Below, piece after piece: positions 37,193 through 46,531 of a stretch of DNA of 64,000 nucleotides; position 1 is the stretch's first letter; each line of letters opens with the position of its first letter. The stretch is taken from positions 124,001 to 188,000 of the forward strand of contig JADJLA010000005.1 in assembly GCA_016705695.1 (NCBI GenBank), in the 5' to 3' direction. Source of the DNA: Sphingobacteriaceae bacterium (GTDB taxonomy: Bacteria > Bacteroidota > Bacteroidia > B-17B0 > Aurantibacillaceae). The notes beneath the pieces are model-generated. The model was not told the DNA's origin, ran no database searches, and worked only from the letters and a program-made list of their open reading frames with translations. Made by a program: the position numbers and the translations under genes.

Positions 37193-37453
37193 TCATTGAA
37201 AACTTTTTTCGAAATATTTCAAAATAAACTTTTTAAGGTCCTCCGAATTGAGGTTTTTCAATTTTCTCTCAAGAACCACGGCCTCAGATCGTGTAGGTTT
37301 TTCAATATATCCTACTATTTCCCATGGAATGAACGGCTTTGTAGAACGCACATTTCCTTTATTATGAAAATTGATTCTTTGGTCAATATCTCTACTTTGG
37401 CCAATATAAAACCGATTGTGAATTACCGAATATAAAATATATGTATAAAACAA
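37193..37453 (-). CDS. small GIY-YIG nuclease-domain protein next to tRNA-Arg
   Basis: A GIY-YIG endonuclease-fold protein of the short UvrC-N/YhbQ-like kind. It shows FYTYILYS, RFYIGQSRDIDQR, the His in FHNKG, PWEIVGYIE and RSEAVVLERKLKNL with the catalytic Glu. The frame extends back to a TTG at 37483 inside the tRNA, adding MRVRLPPRSL translated from the T arm; I prefer TTG 37453, just past the tRNA. Either way the gene begins inside the 41-bp repeat. Substrate is unknown. Confidence 0.75.
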   Translation of the reverse strand: MFYTYILYSVIHNRFYIGQSRDIDQRINFHNKGNVRSTKPFIPWEIVGYIEKPTRSEAVVLERKLKNLNSEDLKKFILKYFEKSFQ

Positions 37454-37456
37454 GAG

Positions 37457-37530
37457 TGACCTCGGCGGGAGTCGAACCCGCAACCTTCGGTTCCGGAAAC
37501 CGACACTCTATCCAGTTGAGCTACGAAGTC
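37457..37530 (-). tRNA. tRNA-Arg (anticodon CCG)
   Basis: Complete cloverleaf on the minus strand: acceptor GACTTCG pairs with CGAGGTC (one G-T), D arm GCTCAACTGGATAGAGT, anticodon stem TCGGT/ACCGA with loop TTCCGGA (anticodon CCG, codon CGG), variable loop AGGTT, T arm GCGGG-TTCGACT-CCCGC, discriminator A. CCA is not encoded. The first copy's 3' half recurs at 37072. Confidence 0.93.
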
Positions 37531-37575
37531 TTAGCGGCCAAAGGTACGAATTATCCTCAAAGTTCACCTTCTATG

Positions 37576-37583
37576 TATTTTTG
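37576..37583 (+). promoter_or_regulatory. candidate -7 box of the outer-membrane receptor gene
   Basis: TATTTTTG fits TAnnTTTG exactly; the ATG at 37633 is about 50 bases downstream. The -33 element is unclear. Confidence 0.35.
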
Positions 37584-37632
37584 CTTATTTTAACTGTAAC
37601 CATCTCAGGGGTTTTGTATTATTGTGAACTTG

Positions 37633-40392
37633 ATGAGGATAAAGACCCTATTATTTATTTTTCTATTGTTTGGGTATTTATCAAATGCTCAAAAGTTATC
37701 TATAAGAGGTAAGGTTCAGGATACAATTTCAAAAAAGCCCTTGCAAAACGCAGTTATTATTGCAACCAAACTTTCAGATTCAACACTTATTGATTTTACA
37801 CGAAGCAACGAAGAAGGCTTTTTTGAAATAAAAGAACTTCCTATTGATACCTATAAAGTAGTTATCTCTTTCAAAAAATTTGGAGATAAGATCATGTATG
37901 TGATTGGAACGAATAAAAGCTTTGAATTTAATTTCGATAAAATAATCATGCCTCCCAAAAGTGTAGATCTGGATGAGGTTACCATTTTTGCTTATAAAGA
38001 CCCGGTGTATTATAAAGGAGATACACTGATATATACAGCCGACAGCTTTAAGGTAAAAGCAAACGCAACGGTGGAAGATCTTTTAAGAAGATTGCCGGGA
38101 GTTAAGGTAGATGCAAATGGAAAAATAACATCTCAAGGTAAGGAGGTTAGTAAAGTGTTAGTGGATGGAGATGAATTTTTTGGAACCGATCCAACCATGG
38201 CCACAAAAAATTTGGCAGCTAATAGCGTAGAATCGGTTCAGGTTTACGAAAAAAAAGACGAGAACGCCAGTGCGGATAACACCAGTGATGAGACCATTAA
38301 AGTAATGAACTTGAAACTTAAGGATGATGCTAAAAAAGGATATTTTGGAAAGATCTCGGGAGCCGGCGGCTCTAACTTTCAAAAGGATCAAAAGCCATTG
38401 TATGAAGGGGATCTGCTGATAAATAAATTCCGTAACAAACAAAAGATATCGCTATTCGCATTGGGATCTAATACACCAAAAACCGGTTTTGGATGGAGCG
38501 ATATTGATAAATACGGATTGGAAAACGAACGCGATTGGAATTATGATGAAGAAAATAACACTTGGACAAATGACAACGATCAAGGCCAGGGCGTTCCGCA
38601 AACTCTAAATACCGGAATTTACTATAGCGACAGACTAAGTAAAAAAACAAAGATCAACTCTAATTATTCGTATAGGAATAATTTAATGGTTACAGAAAGC
38701 GAACAATACAGCCAATATTTTTTAACCGATACCAACTATACAACTAATAATTACACTAAGAATATTGACAAAAAGCAGGGCCATGTATTCAATATGAATT
38801 TGGAACACGACCTGGATTCACTAACCAAGCTTACCATAACACCTAAATTAAATTATAAAACAAGCAGTGGTGAATATTATACCGAGAATAATTTTGCTAC
38901 AACCGAAGGGTTGGTGTCTCGCGAAACAAAAAACACTAACGCAACTAATTCTTCTAACTATACTGCAAGTTCAGGAATAAGAGTAACACGAGATTTTAAG
39001 AAGAAAGATCGCTTTTTAAATCTCTATTATTACATTGATAAAGGAGCAAACGAAGGAAGCGGGCAACTAAGCTCCACGAATTTATTTTATACAGATACTA
39101 TTGTAGGACTAAACGATATTGATCAAAAGAAGCAGACCAATTCAAACAATATAACACATCAAGCCAGTGTGAGTTTCTTAGAGCCCTTTACTAAAAAAAT
39201 AAAAGGTGAGGCCACTTACGAATTCATTTATAACGATAACAATCAATCGAAAGAATCTTTGAATAAGGTGAATAATGATTATTCATTACTTGATTCAATT
39301 TTTTCAAATGACTTTAGTAATTCAAAAATGGTAAACCAGGCGAAGTTGAGGCTCATTTATGAGATCAAAAAATATCGTTTGGTTATTGGTACAAGAGCAC
39401 GTCAGGTTAGTTTATCCAATACTAATAATTATAATGATAGCGTATTAAAGCTATCGGTAAATAATATTTTACCATTTATAAATTACAATTATAATTTTAG
39501 TCAGAACATGCGTTTGTATTTAACGTATAATACAAATTCACAGCAACCAAGCATTAATCAATTGCAACCTTTAAGAAATAATGCGAATCAAAATTTTATT
39601 ACACTTGGAAATCCTAATTTAATTCCAACTTTTCAACACCAGTTCAATCTTAACTTCAATTCTTATAAACCTATATCGGGGAAATATATGTGGTTGGGTG
39701 GTAATTATAACATCACGCAAAATGCGTTCTCGAGTAGTTTAGTTTATGATTCCATTGGCCGTTCCATTTCTACAGCCACCAATATGAATGGAAATTATAA
39801 CGGTGCCGCATGGATCGGAGCAAACTGGCCAACATTAAAACGCCAATTGATATTTAGCGTTAACGGTAATTCAAATTTTAGTAGCAATAACAATATCATT
39901 AATAATGTAGTTAACACCACACGAAATTCGAATATAAACGGGAGCACTGATATAACCGTTGATCTTGAGAAATTTTATTTTAATATTGGCGGAAGATATG
40001 AATACAACATACCGTATTCCACCATCAATAATCAAAATAACAAACCGTATACCTCACAAATATACAACGCAAGTGTGCGTATTGAATTGAAGAAAAAATT
40101 CTTTATTGAATCGGATGCAGAGTACACCATTAAAAGCAAACGAGCTAATGGGTATAATATAGAGTACGCTATTGTTAATGCGGCGATCTCTAAACATTTT
40201 GGCAAGCTTGAAAATTTTATTGTTGCGATCAAAGCCTTCGACATCTTGAACCAAAACATTGTGGCAAATAGGCAAGTATATAATAACATTATCACCGATT
40301 CCAGAACAAAGATCATTACCCGTTATTTTTTATTGAACCTCACGTATAAATTCAATAGCCAAAAAACAAAGGACGAAGGCAGAGATGATTAA
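37633..40392 (+). CDS. outer-membrane beta-barrel receptor-like protein (OMP_b-brl_3 family)
   Basis: A TonB-dependent-receptor-like protein without a clear TonB box. After the signal peptide comes a carboxypeptidase-regulatory-like domain (SIRGKVQDTISKKPLQNAVI), then a plug-like part (VEDLLRRLPGVKVDANGKI, then KVLVDGDEFFGTDPTMATKN), then a barrel of about 650 residues rich in Asn and Tyr. A GTG at 37624 is possible, but ATG 37633 starts the signal peptide cleanly (MRIKTLLFIFLLFGYLSNAQ, 919 aa). It overlaps the GLPGLI gene by 8 bases. This pairing is common and may serve peptide or metal handling; ligand unknown. Confidence 0.87.
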   Translation: MRIKTLLFIFLLFGYLSNAQKLSIRGKVQDTISKKPLQNAVIIATKLSDSTLIDFTRSNEEGFFEIKELPIDTYKVVISFKKFGDKIMYVIGTNKSFEFNFDKIIMPPKSVDLDEVTIFAYKDPVYYKGDTLIYTADSFKVKANATVEDLLRRLPGVKVDANGKITSQGKEVSKVLVDGDEFFGTDPTMATKNLAANSVESVQVYEKKDENASADNTSDETIKVMNLKLKDDAKKGYFGKISGAGGSNFQKDQKPLYEGDLLINKFRNKQKISLFALGSNTPKTGFGWSDIDKYGLENERDWNYDEENNTWTNDNDQGQGVPQTLNTGIYYSDRLSKKTKINSNYSYRNNLMVTESEQYSQYFLTDTNYTTNNYTKNIDKKQGHVFNMNLEHDLDSLTKLTITPKLNYKTSSGEYYTENNFATTEGLVSRETKNTNATNSSNYTASSGIRVTRDFKKKDRFLNLYYYIDKGANEGSGQLSSTNLFYTDTIVGLNDIDQKKQTNSNNITHQASVSFLEPFTKKIKGEATYEFIYNDNNQSKESLNKVNNDYSLLDSIFSNDFSNSKMVNQAKLRLIYEIKKYRLVIGTRARQVSLSNTNNYNDSVLKLSVNNILPFINYNYNFSQNMRLYLTYNTNSQQPSINQLQPLRNNANQNFITLGNPNLIPTFQHQFNLNFNSYKPISGKYMWLGGNYNITQNAFSSSLVYDSIGRSISTATNMNGNYNGAAWIGANWPTLKRQLIFSVNGNSNFSSNNNIINNVVNTTRNSNINGSTDITVDLEKFYFNIGGRYEYNIPYSTINNQNNKPYTSQIYNASVRIELKKKFFIESDAEYTIKSKRANGYNIEYAIVNAAISKHFGKLENFIVAIKAFDILNQNIVANRQVYNNIITDSRTKIITRYFLLNLTYKFNSQKTKDEGRDD

Positions 40393-41109
40393 GAAGATCT
40401 ATAGTATAGTTTTTTTAGTGGTGTTTACATCAGCATTGTGCGCGCAAATAACGTATGGAAAAGTTACATATGAGCGCAAAACAAATTTGTATAAACGTCT
40501 TAAGCATTGGGAAGATGTGAAAGAGTGGGTAAAAGAATCAGAAAAAGTAAAAGTGGATGAGTTTGAATTGACCTTCACTGATTCGCTTTCCTGTTTTAAA
40601 CCTGTTGAAAGTGAGTACCGCGATAATTTTGAATGGGCCACTTCCTCAATACCACTTACCAAAATAAAACAAGTGATTCGAAGGTGACCTTTAAAAAAAT
40701 ATGGGGAGAAGAATTCATGCTCAAAGATTCCTTATCAAAACGAAAATGGAAGATCACCGATGGACAAAGAACTATTGCAGGATTCAATTGCCGAAAAGCC
40801 ATTTGGGTAGAAAACGACAGTAGTAGAGTTTATGCGTGGTATGCGGATGAAATTGTTCCCGGTTTTGGCCCCGAAAGTTTTAATGGTTTACCAGGGTTGA
40901 TATTAGGGCTTGCTTCCGAAGATGGAGGTACCATTTATTTTGCAAAAAAAGTGGAAGTGATCCAACCCAAACCGGAAGTATTTCAGCTACCAAAAACAAA
41001 AAAGAAACCTTTGAAAACTGCTGAATTCAGAGAACAACTCGCCAAACAATATGGCAAAGAAAAATGGGGCAAAGCAATGCTGTTGAATAATTTTGGAGGA
41101 GTAAACTAA
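40385..41109 (+). CDS. GLPGLI family protein, interrupted by a -1 frameshift
   Basis: Exported protein of the GLPGLI family, named for a motif seen here as ESFNGLPGLILGL. The N-terminus has a signal peptide (ending SALCAQ) and YGKVTYERKTN. The frame changes near CC at 40644-40645; one more C would give EWATSLNTTYQNKTSDSKVTF and a 241-aa protein. The gene overlaps the receptor gene by 8 bases, so they should be expressed together. GLPGLI proteins have no firm function; the neighbour suggests a role in the outer membrane or periplasm. Confidence 0.85.
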
Positions 41110-41117
41110 AAGAAAGA

Positions 41118-41942
41118 TTAGTGGATACCGGTACTGTAACTCTCCCTCTTCATAGGGTTTATAGTTAAGATGGGAACATTGCTAATATCAACCATTTTTT
41201 CCGACATGGTTCCACCAAACATCTCGCCTAAACTTTTATCTTTTTTATTCATTTGAATGATAAGATCACAATCGTTCTTATTAGCGTAATCAATAATAGC
41301 TTCGGCTACATCGTTTGCAGGAATAGATTTATTTGTACAATTAACTCCTTTTTCTTTGATGAATTTTTTTACTTGCTGAAGGTATGGGAGTAATTTGTTC
41401 TCGTATTTATGATCACTTGGCGGGAACACCGAAACGATACGAAGATCGGCTTTATAGTAATTTGCTAATTGAACAGCGATACCCACCTTTTCGCGACTTT
41501 CCGGACTAAGGTCAAACGGCAGAATGATATTTTTGCACTCCAAGCGACCTGTTGTAGAACGGATAGTGATTACAGGGCAAGGAGATTTTTTAATGAATTT
41601 ACTAGCTTGGTTGCTTCCCATAAAACTTCTGAAGCGAACATGTGTATCTAAACCTACCACAATAAGCATACATTGTAATTCTTCTGCTTGTTTGTCAGTT
41701 GTATCATAAATATCACCTTCAAAATTAAGTGTCTCCACAACTAATCCACTCTCCTTTATGATCTCTTGCTTTAAACTATCAAGGTCACTCACATGATTGG
41801 GAGAACCCGGTTTGTGAACGTGCATTATAATGAGCTTTGACTTTGTTAATTTCGCTATGTTATAAGAGTGCCTAATTGCAACTAAAGACTGTTTTGAGAA
41901 GTCGATGGGTATTAAAATAGAACTATTTTCTTTTAGTAACAT
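41118..41942 (-). CDS. universal stress protein with two UspA domains
   Basis: A 274-aa cytoplasmic protein with two Usp domains. Domain 1 begins SSILIPIDFSKQSLVAIRHS and domain 2 (from about residue 137) KNIILPFDLSPESREKVG. The first ends with VVGLDTHVRFRSFMGSNQAS, which resembles the ATP-binding G-x2-G-x9-G(S/T) region only loosely. It converges with the GLPGLI gene, leaving 8 bases between stops. Upstream, 41943-42182 holds no recognisable feature. Confidence 0.9.
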   Translation of the reverse strand: MLLKENSSILIPIDFSKQSLVAIRHSYNIAKLTKSKLIIMHVHKPGSPNHVSDLDSLKQEIIKESGLVVETLNFEGDIYDTTDKQAEELQCMLIVVGLDTHVRFRSFMGSNQASKFIKKSPCPVITIRSTTGRLECKNIILPFDLSPESREKVGIAVQLANYYKADLRIVSVFPPSDHKYENKLLPYLQQVKKFIKEKGVNCTNKSIPANDVAEAIIDYANKNDCDLIIQMNKKDKSLGEMFGGTMSEKMVDISNVPILTINPMKRESYSTGIH

Positions 41943-42182
41943 GAGGGGGTTTTTGCGTCTAATATAGTGATAAAAGGCATAGAATAAAAAAAATAGCCCA
42001 CTAAGGCCAAAATATTACCGACAAACGCATGTTAATTGTAAGGCCACGCGTAATTTTGATGGGTATTTGATCAGTTTCTGCTTAAAAACAACCCAAAAGC
42101 CTCTTAAAAAAGATGTTTTTGAGCCTAAATACCAAGAAATAAGCAAAATAACTGTAAATAATGACTAAGCTTTTTAAACCGA

Positions 42183-43043
42183 TCACTCAAGTTTTACTAG
42201 TTTCTGTCTAACAAGGCCCACCGGTGTAGCTATTTCTGCAACATAAATCCCTTTCGGTAAAGTGCCGATATTGATCTCTATTTTTTGACCTTTTTGAGAA
42301 AATATTTTTTGCGAATAACTTAGCTTTCCATTTATGTCAATGAGCCTTATTTCTTCCGGGGTATAGTTTCCTGTAAACACAAGATCTATTTTATCAGTAG
42401 CCGGATTTGGAAAAAGTGAAAATTTGTGATCGGAATTCAGTTCGCTAACGCCTACATTTGGAGCAAAGCCCAATGTAAAACTATTATAAACAATGTAATT
42501 TGCAAGGTCGGTTACACAAACCGTATGTGGTCCAACACATACAGTTGGAATTGGAAAATAGTTTGCACCAACATTACTTCCATCTAAAGTTACCGTAGCA
42601 CTATTTGGTGGAGGAAGATAACCACCGCTAAAAGCTACATACACGCTTCCGTCGCAACAGCTCGAACACACCGCCGAATTAGTTGTAGGCGTTTGCATTA
42701 CTAAAGCAATTGTTGAGGTGATGGGTATTTGCAAAAGTTCAAACCCAACTAAAACCATGCTGCTATTATAAAAATTCACACTATAATCAGAAACGCAAGG
42801 GCATAAACCACCAATTGTTATAGTATTTCCAATAGAACTTTGTACAGTGGTGTTTGGACACGATGAAGAATTGGTTAGCACCGCAGTGAATGGACCACTA
42901 ATGGCGGTAGTGGGCGTGAAAACAGCGCTACCATCACAAACGCCATAACAAGTGGGATACGAAATGCCGATCAGCGAGAATGTGGTTTGTGAAAATGCAC
43001 ATGCGCTAAGTGCAATTAAAAATGAGAATAAAATTTTCTTCAT
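42183..43043 (-). CDS. secreted protein with SprB-like repeats and T9SS type A sorting domain
   Basis: A 286-aa exported protein. The signal peptide ends near ACAFSQ. Two cysteine-bearing modules follow, ISYPTCYGVCDGSAVFTP and SSCCDGSVYVAFSGGYLPP, similar to SprB repeats of gliding adhesins. The last 80 residues are a T9SS sorting domain (FSLFPNPATDKIDLVF, LIDINGKLSYSQKI, LPKGIYVAEIAT). It is probably an anchored or released surface protein. The gene follows ridA by 10 bases. Confidence 0.88.
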   Translation of the reverse strand: MKKILFSFLIALSACAFSQTTFSLIGISYPTCYGVCDGSAVFTPTTAISGPFTAVLTNSSSCPNTTVQSSIGNTITIGGLCPCVSDYSVNFYNSSMVLVGFELLQIPITSTIALVMQTPTTNSAVCSSCCDGSVYVAFSGGYLPPPNSATVTLDGSNVGANYFPIPTVCVGPHTVCVTDLANYIVYNSFTLGFAPNVGVSELNSDHKFSLFPNPATDKIDLVFTGNYTPEEIRLIDINGKLSYSQKIFSQKGQKIEINIGTLPKGIYVAEIATPVGLVRQKLVKLE

Positions 43044-43053
43044 AAGTTGGATT

Positions 43054-43470
43054 TTAAACAGTAGCCATTACTTTTAGTTCTATAGCAATGGGAGTTGGTA
43101 ATTTATTTATTTCAAGTGTTGTGCGGCAGGGAGCATTTTCCTTAAAGTATTCGGCCCAAATTTTATTGTAGATCGGAAAATCATCTTTCATATTGGTTAA
43201 AAAAACGGTCACATCAACTATTTTATCCCAACTACTTCCCGAATCTTCCAAAATATATTTTACATTTTGAAAAACGCTGTGACATTGTTTGGCTATATCA
43301 TAACTAATAATATAACCCTTATCATCAAGCTCAACGCCGGGAATTTTTTTACTTCCCTTTTCGCGAGGACCAACCCCACTTAAAAATAACAAGTTTCCCA
43401 CCTTGCGAGCATGAGGGTATAAACCAACGGGTTCAGGGGCTTTTGATGATTCTATCTTTTCTGACGACAT
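43054..43470 (-). CDS. RidA family protein
   Basis: Member of the RidA/YjgF family, which hydrolyses reactive enamine and imine intermediates or has related deaminase activity. The core is present: YPHARKVGNLLFLSGVGP, CHSVFQNVKYILEDSGSSWD, VTVFLTNMKDDF, and NAPCRTTLEINKLPTPIAIE with the catalytic Arg. The spacing, with an inserted KGSKKIPGVE, is nearer to the aminomuconate-deaminase-like subgroup. ATG 43470 is chosen because the upstream ATG at 43494 falls within the promoter box. Confidence 0.9.
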   Translation of the reverse strand: MSSEKIESSKAPEPVGLYPHARKVGNLLFLSGVGPREKGSKKIPGVELDDKGYIISYDIAKQCHSVFQNVKYILEDSGSSWDKIVDVTVFLTNMKDDFPIYNKIWAEYFKENAPCRTTLEINKLPTPIAIELKVMATV

Positions 43471-43491
43471 GTGACTAATATTATATACGTT

Positions 43492-43499
43492 CAAAAGTA
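43492..43499 (-). promoter_or_regulatory. -7 box of the ridA operon
   Basis: TACTTTTG on the minus strand, a full match to TAnnTTTG, 21 bases before ATG 43470. It decides against the upstream ATG at 43494. The -33 element is not clear. Confidence 0.45.
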
Positions 43500-43595
43500 G
43501 GCAAATGTTGGTTAAATGGCTTAATTTTTACAAAAAGCTTATAAACCATTGCTTGATAATAAAATGCAAACCAAATTATTCTGTAATTTTAAAAA

Positions 43596-44171
43596 GTGAT
43601 CGAATTCTTTAAATACTACGATAGAGCTATTTTTTTAAAGATAAACTCTTCGCATTCTCAATTTATGGATGGCATCATGTGGGTGGTGAGCCACGATCTA
43701 TTCATTTATCCCTTTATCATTCTTTTTTTAGTTTGGCTTTTTAAAAAGGCATCACCAAAAAGAGCTATCACCATGGTATTGGGAATTGGATTTTGTGTTG
43801 CCACTGCCGATCTTTCAACTAACGTTATAAAACATAAGGTTCAACGTTACAGACCTAGCCACAATTTAGAAATTAGGGAGCAAGTTCACGTAGTAAATGA
43901 TTATCATGGTGGTAAGTTTGGTTTTTTCTCGAGCCATGCTGCCAATTCATTTGCTGTTGTTACCTTATTATTTTTAGCCGCTAAAGGACTAATTGCAAAT
44001 AAATTCAGATACACATTTTATCTTTTACCTACTTTGATCATTTATAGCCGAATTTACCTCGGCGTACATTACCCAAGTGATGTAATGGTTGGAGCAGTGT
44101 GGGGAATTTTGATCGGCTGGCTTATTTTTAGTTTACTCACCCGTTTCTTTCTTAAAGAACAAAAGAGTTGA
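43596..44171 (+). CDS. PAP2 family lipid phosphatase
   Basis: A 191-aa integral membrane phosphatase of the PAP2 superfamily, probably acting on lipid (pyro)phosphates at the outer face of the inner membrane. The three motifs are intact: HKVQRYRPSHN, GFFSSHAANSF and SRIYLGVHYPSD, the last two supplying the catalytic His pair. It starts at GTG and its end overlaps the TTG start of the next gene by 4 bases (TTGA). Confidence 0.93.
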   Translation: MIEFFKYYDRAIFLKINSSHSQFMDGIMWVVSHDLFIYPFIILFLVWLFKKASPKRAITMVLGIGFCVATADLSTNVIKHKVQRYRPSHNLEIREQVHVVNDYHGGKFGFFSSHAANSFAVVTLLFLAAKGLIANKFRYTFYLLPTLIIYSRIYLGVHYPSDVMVGAVWGILIGWLIFSLLTRFFLKEQKS

Positions 44172-45031
44172 GATATTTTTTCTTCATATGTCTTTGTTAT
44201 TTAATTCAGGGGTCTTTGAATGCGCAATTACCCGAAACCGATCTTTGGTTGGCAGAACTGGACACTAAACTTCCGGGAAAAGTAAGAACGGCAATTAATA
44301 TTACGAACCGTCCCGGATACGATAATCAACCTTCATTTTCAAATAACGGCAAACTCATTTATTTTACTTCGATCCGAGAAGATAAACAAGCAGATGTTTA
44401 TGCATGCAGTGTTGGCAGCAAAAAAATAACGCAGATCACCAAAACAAAAGAAAGCGAATATTCGCCCAACGAAACCGAATTTGGAAATTATTTGTCGGTA
44501 TTGCATGTAACCATGGATAGTATCCAAACAGTGAAATTACTCGATCTTAAAACGTTTACGGTTACAAATTCAAATTTTTCATCATTTGATTCGGCAGGAT
44601 ATTATCATTTCTTAAATGCAGATACCGTTTTATATTACAAGTTAACTCAGCCACATTCGTTGAGATATTTTGTGAACTCAACCAGCGCGGATGGTTTTTT
44701 GGGAGAGCATCCTTGCCGAACATTTAAAACGGTGAGCCGGCATTCATTTATGTTTGGTGTAAAAGATAGTTCATCTACGCGTTATTTTTTATACGATGTG
44801 CGTTTGCAAAAAGCAAATTTGTATGCAAGCATCAATTCGGTGAATGAAGATATGATCTGGCACCCTGATCATGGTTTGTTGGTGTCGCATCAAGCCACTA
44901 TTTTAAAATATGATGTAGCTCAACAAAAATGGAATGTGCTTTATGATCTCTCCTCTTTTGGAATAAAAAAAATAACACGGTTTTGTTTCGACAAAAAGAA
45001 TAAGTATTTAGTTGTTGTAAATAATCTGTAA
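44168..45031 (+). CDS. exported TolB/WD40-like beta-propeller protein
   Basis: A 287-aa protein with a short signal sequence and PD40-like blades, best seen in NRPGYDNQPSFSNNGKLIYF and TSIREDKQADVYACSV. The start codon is TTG, overlapping the PAP2 stop, and the next gene begins directly after its stop. I cannot assign a function. Its tight coupling with two membrane proteins suggests envelope work. Confidence 0.75.
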   Translation: MRYFFFICLCYLIQGSLNAQLPETDLWLAELDTKLPGKVRTAINITNRPGYDNQPSFSNNGKLIYFTSIREDKQADVYACSVGSKKITQITKTKESEYSPNETEFGNYLSVLHVTMDSIQTVKLLDLKTFTVTNSNFSSFDSAGYYHFLNADTVLYYKLTQPHSLRYFVNSTSADGFLGEHPCRTFKTVSRHSFMFGVKDSSSTRYFLYDVRLQKANLYASINSVNEDMIWHPDHGLLVSHQATILKYDVAQQKWNVLYDLSSFGIKKITRFCFDKKNKYLVVVNNL

Positions 45032-46531
45032 GTGATCATCGCCACCATATATCTTTTGATCATTCTATTCTTCATTTATAAGAATGGTTTATTTGGTATT
45101 TTTATAGATAAGAGTATTTCTCCAATACAATTCACGCTGTTCTTCATATTCAAATGTTTGGCAATTCCGGCCTTCTATTATATCTACAAAATATACTATG
45201 GGGGAATTGAGAATTATGACGCAGGTAATTTTTTGCGCGATTCAAAGATCATCAATGATATATTTTATGAAAGACCTTTAGAATACATTAAGCTTTTGTT
45301 TGGTTTTGAAAATGACGCTGAGAACACCGAATTATTCTCAAAATTCATTTCGCGCACTAATAATTGGGATGAAGGTATGTCGTGGCGTTTATTTTTTAAT
45401 GATAATCGAAGCTTACTTCGCATTCATTCGCTCATCCATTTTATTTCTTTTAATTCCTATTATGTTCATGCGTTAATTTCTTGTTTGCTTGGATACATCG
45501 GTATTGGCCTTATTTACCGTTCGCTAAAGCAGTACTTCATCTCAAAAGAGATCTGGTTATTGGGTGTATTTATTTTTCTTCCGAATCTTTGGTTGTTCAG
45601 CGGGGCATTATTAAAAGAACCTCTTGTGTTGTTGAATGTTGGACTTCTCTTCTTTTTTACCGATCGTTTATTTGACCAAAAATATTTTCTTGTCAGAAAA
45701 CTGAACTATCCCCTTCTTATTATTTTTATCATATACTATTTAAAACCGCAAGTAACGTTCACTATTTTTAGTTTATATCTTTCGTTTAAACTCGTTGAGG
45801 TATTAGTTCGGAAACACAAAACGCTATGGTATTTGGGTTCGGTTATTGTAATGGTGGTGCTTGTTAACTTTTCGTTTTTGATATTTAAAGATATGTCCAT
45901 GTTGTCGTTTATCAACAAAAAACAAACTGAATTCTATGACGTGGCAAGGGGAGGGATCTTTTTAAAGGACAATTCAAAATTTGTACGCTTATCTTATAAT
46001 AAGGATCTAATTAGAAGTACCGGCGAAAATAGTTTTAAGATCAAGATGGGTGTGCCGTATGATTATTGGGAAGATTCGCATCAAAAGGACACGCTTCATT
46101 GCGCTTCAAATACCGATACGGTTACAAATTACACTTTGATCTATGAAATTGTTCCGGGCCGATCCGGTTATGCCATTTCAAATATCAAAACAACTATTGG
46201 TTCTGTTGGAACTATTTTTCAAAGTATTTTCAAGGCCTTGGGATTTCCATACAAATTTGGAGGTTTAATGAACACCGTGGTTTCGTTAGAAGGTTTGTTC
46301 TTAACATTATGTTTAATGCTATCAATTGTTGGAGCATTTTTTGTTCGAGATAGGAATATACTTTTCTTTTTAATTCTTTCATCTATATTTTTGCTTGTAT
46401 TGTTCGGAATTGCAACACCAAACCTAGGCGCTATTGTAAGATACCGCTGCATTATTGCACCATTTATTGTTTTATCTGTTCTATATTGTGTAAATCATTA
46501 TGAAGCCCGCGGAGTTCGTAAAAAAAGTTAG
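45032..46531 (+). CDS. multi-pass membrane protein of unknown function
   Basis: A 499-aa protein with about ten hydrophobic helices, starting at GTG directly after the preceding TAA. A soluble loop of about 100 residues (roughly 290-390) contains GVPYDYWEDSHQKDTLHC and is likely extracytoplasmic. The layout, with long loops between helices and a DEGMSWRLFF segment early on, is reminiscent of GT-C glycosyltransferases or polysaccharide polymerases, but I see no decisive motif. Its last 32 bases overlap the alkD-like gene. Confidence 0.75.
   Translation: MIIATIYLLIILFFIYKNGLFGIFIDKSISPIQFTLFFIFKCLAIPAFYYIYKIYYGGIENYDAGNFLRDSKIINDIFYERPLEYIKLLFGFENDAENTELFSKFISRTNNWDEGMSWRLFFNDNRSLLRIHSLIHFISFNSYYVHALISCLLGYIGIGLIYRSLKQYFISKEIWLLGVFIFLPNLWLFSGALLKEPLVLLNVGLLFFFTDRLFDQKYFLVRKLNYPLLIIFIIYYLKPQVTFTIFSLYLSFKLVEVLVRKHKTLWYLGSVIVMVVLVNFSFLIFKDMSMLSFINKKQTEFYDVARGGIFLKDNSKFVRLSYNKDLIRSTGENSFKIKMGVPYDYWEDSHQKDTLHCASNTDTVTNYTLIYEIVPGRSGYAISNIKTTIGSVGTIFQSIFKALGFPYKFGGLMNTVVSLEGLFLTLCLMLSIVGAFFVRDRNILFFLILSSIFLLVLFGIATPNLGAIVRYRCIIAPFIVLSVLYCVNHYEARGVRKKS

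Noticed and set aside
37052..37435. 127-codon plus-strand frame across the tRNA copy and the GIY-YIG gene
   Set aside because: It is antisense to the recognisable GIY-YIG domain and translates tRNA and palindrome sequence.
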